In this document: positions 58,575 through 64,000 of the stretch, piece after piece
Position numbering within the stretch: the stretch's first letter is position 1
How the letters are laid out: each line of letters begins with the position of its first letter
Source: Elymus sibiricus
Taxonomy: Eukaryota > Streptophyta > Magnoliopsida > Poales > Poaceae
Length of the DNA stretch: 64,000 nucleotides
Assembly: GCA_039707655.1 (NCBI GenBank)
Contig: CM077671.1
Location: forward strand, 371,877,220 to 371,941,219
Reading direction: 5' to 3'
Translations under genes and position numbers: made by a program
Notes under the pieces: model-generated
Seen by the model: only the letters and a program-made list of their open reading frames with translations
Database searches by the model: none
Told to the model about the DNA's origin: nothing

Positions 58575-60029
58575 ATGGTTTCCACTAGGAACAACCCTGC
58601 TCCTGCTTATGAGCAGGGCGAAGGCAGTGGAGCAAGGCAAGAGAACCTGCCTCACCCGCCATCTTTGGCGGAGGTGATGCTTGAGGCAGAGAGGAACAAG
58701 AGAGGGACCAACCGACTGCTAGAGCGTATTGAACAGAATACTGCACGTCAGCCACGCAATGACACAATGTCTCTCAATGAATTTGTGAAGCTGTACCCAC
58801 CAAAGTTCCATCATTCCGTAGACCCCCTCGATGCGGATGATTGGTTTTCCAGCATGACTCACAAGATCCGTTCTGCAAATGTGGCAGAAGCTGAGAAGGT
58901 GACCTTTGCCGCATACTTCCTTGAGGGCCCCGCCGGTCAGTGGTGGGAAAATTATGAAGCTATGCGCCCAGAGGGTCCAGCAACAACTTGGGCTAACTTC
59001 AGCAGTGCCTTCCTCACCCACCATATTCTAGAAGGTCTGATGGACCGTAAGAGAGAGGAGTTATGCGCCTTCACTCAGGGTAAGCTGACAGTGGATGCTT
59101 ATAACCGTGAGTTCGGCAATCTTGCCCGCTATGCACCGGAGGAGGTGTCAACTGACGCCAAGAAGCAAGCTTGGTTCCGCAAGGGACTTAGCCCCGAGCT
59201 CCGTCGTGATCTGCGCCTGCATTAGTGCGCTATCTTCCAGGCTCTTGTCAACAAGGCTATCAATGCCGAGCCTAGACAGACCGACTATGAGGCAACCAAG
59301 AAGCACTCTCGTGACTTCAGCTCCTCATCCGGCTCAGGTTCCCATAAGCGTCGGGTGTGGGTGCCCAACACTGCCCTGCCATCGAGGTACACTGCGAGGC
59401 CATCCTATGAGGCGCTTCGCCCAAATCAGGCCAACCCTTCAGCTAAACCCTATGGTGGTCCTGCTGCTAATGCTGCGTCGAGGTCTTCAACTGTGATCTG
59501 CTACAAATGCGGAGAGCCCGGGCACTATTCTCGTGAGTGTCCCCAGAACAATGCCAAGCCTGCTGGACGTGGTAAGTCGGGCAAGGCTTATTTCGTGAAG
59601 CCAACTCCTGCTCGTGGTCGAGTGAACAACGTCACCCTTGAAGAAGCCCATGATGACACCGATGTTGTGCTTGGTACGCTCCTTGTCAATAGCCATCCAG
59701 CCTCTGTTCTTTTTGACACTGGTGCATCTCATTCATTCATCTCAGAAAGTTATGCACAATTGCATAACATGACCTTTTGTGATATGCCCACTCCATTAGT
59801 AGTTCAGACTCCTGGATCAAAATGGCAAACTTCTAGAGTGAGCCATGACAATGAGATTCTCGTGGATAGGCTAGTCTTCTTAGCTTCCCTGATAGCTCTG
59901 AAGTCTTCAGACATCAATATCATCTTGGGTATGGACTGGATGTCAGCTCATTATGCCAAGATTGCTACTCATACTAGGAATGTTCAACTTACACATCCAT
60001 CAGGTGAGATAGTCAATTTCTCAACTTGA
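58575..60029 (+). pseudogene. Element B gag-protease
   Basis: The frame starts MVSTRNNPAPAYEQG and carries a retrotransposon gag domain (about residues 70-215, with DPLDADDWFSSM and FLEGPAGQWWENY). A CCHC zinc knuckle follows at residue 309 (CYKCGEPGHYSREC), then an aspartic protease with its active site at residue 381 (LFDTGASHSFIS) and ILGMDWM downstream. Gag packages element RNA and the protease matures the polyprotein. Two in-frame stops are present: TAG at 59223, where CAG is expected, and TGA at 60027. Apart from these the frame is continuous, so inactivation by point change is recent relative to the full decay seen in Angela. Confidence 0.85.
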
Positions 60030-63009
60030 GTGGCTACGCGCCAACTCTATTCCCTCAATGCTAGCCCTCTTCCAGAGCTTGAGGATATTCCGGTGGTCCG
60101 TGACTTCCCGGATGTCTTTCCAAAGGAACTACTAGGTATTCCACCTGACAGGGATGTAGAGTTTGTGATAGACCTCATTCCAGGGACCGTCCCAATAGCC
60201 AGAAGAACCTATAAGATGGCACCCTTAGAACTAGCCGAGCTAGAGAAACAACTCGATGAGGCCTTGAAAAAGGGATTCATCCGCCCTAGTTCTTCTCCTT
60301 CGGCTTGCCCCGTCCTCTTCGTCAAGAAGAAGGATGGAACGGACCGGATGGTTGTAGATTATCGACTAGTCAATCTAGTCACCATGGATCAACAACTTGT
60401 ATGATCAACTCGCTGGATCCTCAGTCTTCTCCAAAATGGATTTGAGGTTGGGATACCATCAAATCAAGATCAAGAACGGGGACATTCCAAAAACGGCCTT
60501 TGTTACTCGTTATGGCCAATACGAGTACACTGTTATGTCCTTCGGATTAACCAACGCCCTAGCCACCTTCTCTCGTTTGATGAATTCGATCTTCATGGAG
60601 TACTTAAATAAATTCGTCGCGGCTTACCTCGATGATATACTCATTTACTCGAAGAACGAATGAGATCATGCCGAGCATCTCAGGCTGGTATTGACGAAAC
60701 TTTGAGAGCATCGCCTGTATGCCAAATTCTCCAAGTGTGAATTTTGGTTACCAGAAGTGACCTATCTAGGCCACGTAATCTCTGGCAAGGGCATCGCTGT
60801 CAATCCCGAGCGAGTTCAGGCCTTCCTTGATTGGACTCAACCAGATTTGGTTAAGCAAGTTCGGAGTTTCCTTGGCTTAGCGAGCTATTGTCGCCGCTTT
60901 GTCGAGAATTTCTCCAAGGTTGCGAAGCCTCTCACTGAACTCCTCAAGAAAGATAAAAAGTTCGAGTGGACCCCACAATGCGAGCACAGTTTTTAGGAAC
61001 TGAAAAGACACCTGACTTCTGCTCCCGTATTGGTGCCACCAGATTTCTCTAAAGACTTTGTTATCTACTGCGACACCTCGCTAAAAGGATTAGGTTGCAT
61101 TCTCATGCAAGATCGTCATGTGATTGCATACACATCTCGATAGTTGCATCCACATGAGGATAATTATCCAACACATGATCTTGAGCTTGCAGCTGTAGTC
61201 CATGCACTTAAAACATGGCGACATTACCTTCTGGGTAATCCTTGTGAGATATACACTGATCACCAAAGTCTGAAATATATCTTCACCCAACCGGATTTGA
61301 ATCTCAGGCAGAGACGGTGGGTTGAGTTGATTACATATTAAGACTTAGGGATAACTTACACCCCGGGGAAAGCCAATGTCATGGCTGATGCACTAAGTCG
61401 TAAGTCTTATTGTAACAACTTGATGTTACAACAAGGTCAACCGCTTCTCTACGAGGAATTTTGGAAGTTAAACCTTCACATTATTCCTCAAGGATTCCTT
61501 TCCACCATGGTGCCGAAACCTACTCTTAGGGATCAAATCATAGCTATTCAGAGGTATGATAAGGGTATATGTCGGATCAAGGAGAACATTGCTAGTGGAA
61601 ACGCTAAAGATTTCTCCAAGGACGATCAGGATGTTGTGTTCTTCCAGAACCGCTTGGTGGTTCCTAAGAGCAAACATCTACGACAGCTGATCCTTAAGGA
61701 GGCTCATGATTCTCCTCTCACGATTCATCCTGGAAGTACCAAAATGTATCAGGACCTACGCCAGAGGTTCTGGTGGACCAGAATGAAGAGAGAAATTGCT
61801 TAGTTTGTTGCTAACTGCGACGTCTGTCATCGCGTTAAAGTAGAACATCAAAGGCCTGCTGGCACCCTTCAACCCTTAGCTATTCCTGAATGGAAATGGG
61901 ATAAGGTCAGTATGGATTATATCACCGGGTTTCCTAGGACCAAGAGAGGGAATAATGCTATCTTTGTGGTCATTGACCGTCTTTCCAAAGTGGCTCATTT
62001 TCTTCCTGTTCGCGAAAGTATAACTGCTAGTCAGCTAGCGGATCTATATATTTCTCGAACAGTGTCTCTTCATGGTGTTCCTTTGGAGATTAACTCAGAC
62101 CGTGGGAGTATCTTTACTTCCCGATTCTGGGAAAGCTTTCAGAATGCTATGGGGACTCATCTATCCTTTAGCACTGCCTTCCATCCACAGTCAAGTGGTC
62201 AAGCAGAGCGAGTCAATCAAATCCTGGAAGACATGCTCAGAGGTTGTGTTATCTCTTTTGGCATGGATTGGGAGAAGTGCCTTCCATTTGCTGAATTTGC
62301 TTATAACAATAGTTATCAGTCAAGCTTGGGCAAGGCCCCTTTTGAAGTTCTCTATGGACGAAGGTGTCGAACACCTCTTAACTGGTCAGAAACCGGAGAG
62401 AGGCAAGTCTTTGGCCAGGATATGATCCAGGATGCAGAGGATCAAGTTCGCATTATTCGTGAAAAGTTGAAAACAGCCCAATCTCGTCAAAAGAGCCAAT
62501 ATGATTGACATCATAAGGTTGTGACCTTTGAAGTTGACGAAAAGGCTTATCTTTGGGTTACACCTTTGAAGGGTACCCAACGATTCGGTATCAAGGGCAA
62601 GTTGGCTCCTCGTTACATTGGTCCTTTTCGCATTCTTGCTAAACGACGAGAGGTTGCCTACCAATTGGAACTTCGACCGCACCTTTCCAAGGTTCATGAT
62701 GTCTTCCACGTATCGCAACTTAGGCGTTGCTTCTCGGACCCTGTCCGCGAAGTGGACCACAAAACGCTTGATCTCCAAGATAACCTTACATATCGAGAAT
62801 ACCCTGTTCGTATCCTCGATCAAGCTAAGCGTACCACTCGACGTCGAAACATCAAGTTTCTCAAGGTTCTGTGGTCACACCATTACGAGAAGGAAGACAC
62901 ATGGGAAAGAAAGGACCGTCTTCGACTAGAGTACCCCGCACTCTTCCCGACGACTCCTAAATCTCGGGACGAGATTCTTTTGAGTGGGGGTGAGTTGTCA
63001 CATCCCTAG
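60030..63009 (+). pseudogene. Element B pol: reverse transcriptase, RNase H, integrase, chromodomain-like tail
   Basis: Reverse transcriptase begins with the usual [10 protein letters not shown] and [12 protein letters not shown] motifs and has its catalytic YLDD at 60625-60636. A short deletion near 60385 removes the conserved Lys/Tyr/Pro-rich segment before [14 protein letters not shown] and shifts the frame. RNase H follows ([31 protein letters not shown]). Integrase has its zinc finger (61700-61830) and D, D, E at 61915, 62098 and 62206 (spacing 61 and 36 codons). The C-terminus (IKFLKVLWSHHYEKEDTWER) looks like a chromodomain. In-frame stops occur at 60661, 60703, 60994, 61141, 61339, 61801 and 62506. 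Most fit CAG to TAG or CGA to TGA. The frame ends inside the 3' LTR start. Confidence 0.85.
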
Positions 63010-63721
63010 TTTATCATTGCATTGTGCTAGCTAGAGTGTGCATCATGTTTAAATTTCATCAAGATGAAATGGGGATTAACAGAAACCCTAGCACCTCACT
63101 TGATTTAAACCAATTCAAATATTTGTGATTATCAATGAATCCAAAATGCCCTTCAAAAGTGTTCACTATTTCTGATAAATGTTGGCAGCAACATATCAGG
63201 GGACATTTTATTTTTCACAACAGATATAGCATTTTAAAAATAACCTTTCAATGCTACTGAAAGTAATAAATAAAGCACTATAATTATGGTAGTTGTCAAA
63301 AAATGCTGAAACTTTTTGTGGAAGTTTGAAATATTCAAACTACATTCCATGAAATATGTTGGTATTTTTGTGCTAGGTATTTTGGCCAAACAAAAATAAA
63401 ACAAATGTCAAAAACAAAAAACAGAAACAAATAAAAGAAAAGGCAGAAACTTACCTGGCTCACCTGGCCTAGGAAGAAACCAGCCCAGCCCACTAGGGGC
63501 AGGGGGGTCTTCTTCCTCCTCTGCCAGGAGGACGCGAGCGTGGCCTACGCGCGTGCGCCGCAGCGCGCCACGCAGCTCCTCGCCTGGCTGCCTCCCCAGG
63601 CCAGCGAGGCTCGGGGATAAGCTCCCTGCTGCTGCCTGGTCGCCCCCTCCTCCATTCTCCCCCTCTGGCCTCTTCTCCCCGCTCTGCTCCGCCATGGCCG
63701 CCGCACCCGCAAGCTCGCCAC
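62996..63721 (+). repeat. Element B 3' LTR, truncated by insertion
   Basis: Copy of 52982-53711 of the 5' LTR. It ends at GCCAC, the presumed target site of the next element. The preceding TGAGTGGGGGTGAGT is the polypurine tract. Confidence 0.85.
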
Positions 63722-64000
63722 TGCTACTTCTCGAGCATGCGTTGGTTTCCCTGAAGAGGAACAGATGATGCAGCAAAGTAGATAAGTATTTCCCTCAGTT
63801 GTTGAGAACCAAGGTATCAATCCAGTAGGAGATACGAGCAAGTACCCAATAAGTGTACCTACACAAATAATCAAACACTTGCACCCAACGCTATAAAGGG
63901 GTTGTCAATCCCTTCACGGTTACTTGCAAGGATGAGATCTGATAGAGATAGATAGAATAGATTGCTTGAACGGAAAGTAAAACAAAAGTAAAAATAATGC
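63722..64000 (-). mobile_element. Second Sabrina-like element, inverted, cut by the window end
   Basis: TGCTACTTCTCGAGCATGCG is the exact reverse complement of the Sabrina-like LTR end at 15983-16002. The match continues with few differences to the window end, so this is an LTR in reverse orientation. The GCCAC before it should be duplicated at the far side. Confidence 0.9.

Larger units (their letters stand above)
52982..63721 (+). mobile_element. Element B: chromovirus-like Gypsy retrotransposon (3' LTR incomplete)
   Basis: The 5' LTR (52982-57003, TGTCACATCC to GGTCCCGACA) is 4022 bp. It is followed by an initiator-Met primer site, an accessory ORF, gag-protease, reverse transcriptase-RNase H-integrase and a purine tract. 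The 3' LTR starts at 62996. After 726 bp it is broken by an inverted Sabrina-like element, and the rest lies beyond the window. Integrase after RNase H makes it Gypsy. A chromodomain-like C-terminus and the long LTRs suggest the Tekay/Del chromovirus group. The coding region is inactivated by many stops. Confidence 0.85.

Overview
The window is intergenic heterochromatic DNA from a large plant genome. The element families are those of the Triticeae grasses (wheat, Aegilops, barley, rye): Angela/BARE/WIS-type Copia, a Sirevirus of Maximus type, a Sabrina-type Gypsy, long-LTR Gypsy elements and a CACTA transposon. Family names are assigned from memory of their ends and proteins, not from a search. 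I found no ordinary single-copy host gene and no rRNA or CRISPR array. Nearly every base can be assigned to a stack of nested transposable elements, and most junctions are fixed by target-site duplications (TSDs) that can be read directly.

The oldest layer, 'D', is a decayed spliced element gene. It is seen in pieces at 1-787, 29108-30105, 42614-43045 and 52102-52981. Four insertions split it. (1) 'C', a solo LTR of about 4.2 kb (788-29107, TSD GACCT), sits in an intron. (2) An Angela/BARE-like element with three LTRs (30106-42613, TSD TTATG) sits in an exon. (3) A Maximus-like Sirevirus lies on the minus strand (43046-52101, TSD TCTT). (4) 'B', a chromovirus-like Gypsy element with 4.0-kb LTRs, starts at 52982 and runs past the window.

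Second and third layers: C is split by 'A', a Gypsy relative with 4.3-kb LTRs but only about 2 kb of internal DNA (3715-27792, TSD GGTGG). A's 5' LTR is split by a Sabrina-like gag-protease element (7774-16002, TSD GATAG). A's internal region is split by a CACTA transposon (16321-21504, TSD TCT) that carries exons of a pectin acetylesterase gene. A second Sabrina-like copy, inverted, interrupts B's 3' LTR at 63722.

Coding content is retroelement protein in various states. The Sabrina gag-protease frame is intact (9646-11745). The Sirevirus polyprotein has one frameshift. B's gag-pol carries many C-to-T type stops. Angela's pol is dead, with its integrase Glu and reverse-transcriptase Asp replaced. 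The most unusual items are: a dsRNA-binding-like accessory ORF shared by A and B; the gene-capturing CACTA element; the Angela triplet with a visibly recombinant middle LTR; and a set of palindromes and hairpins conserved among the long LTRs of A, B and C.
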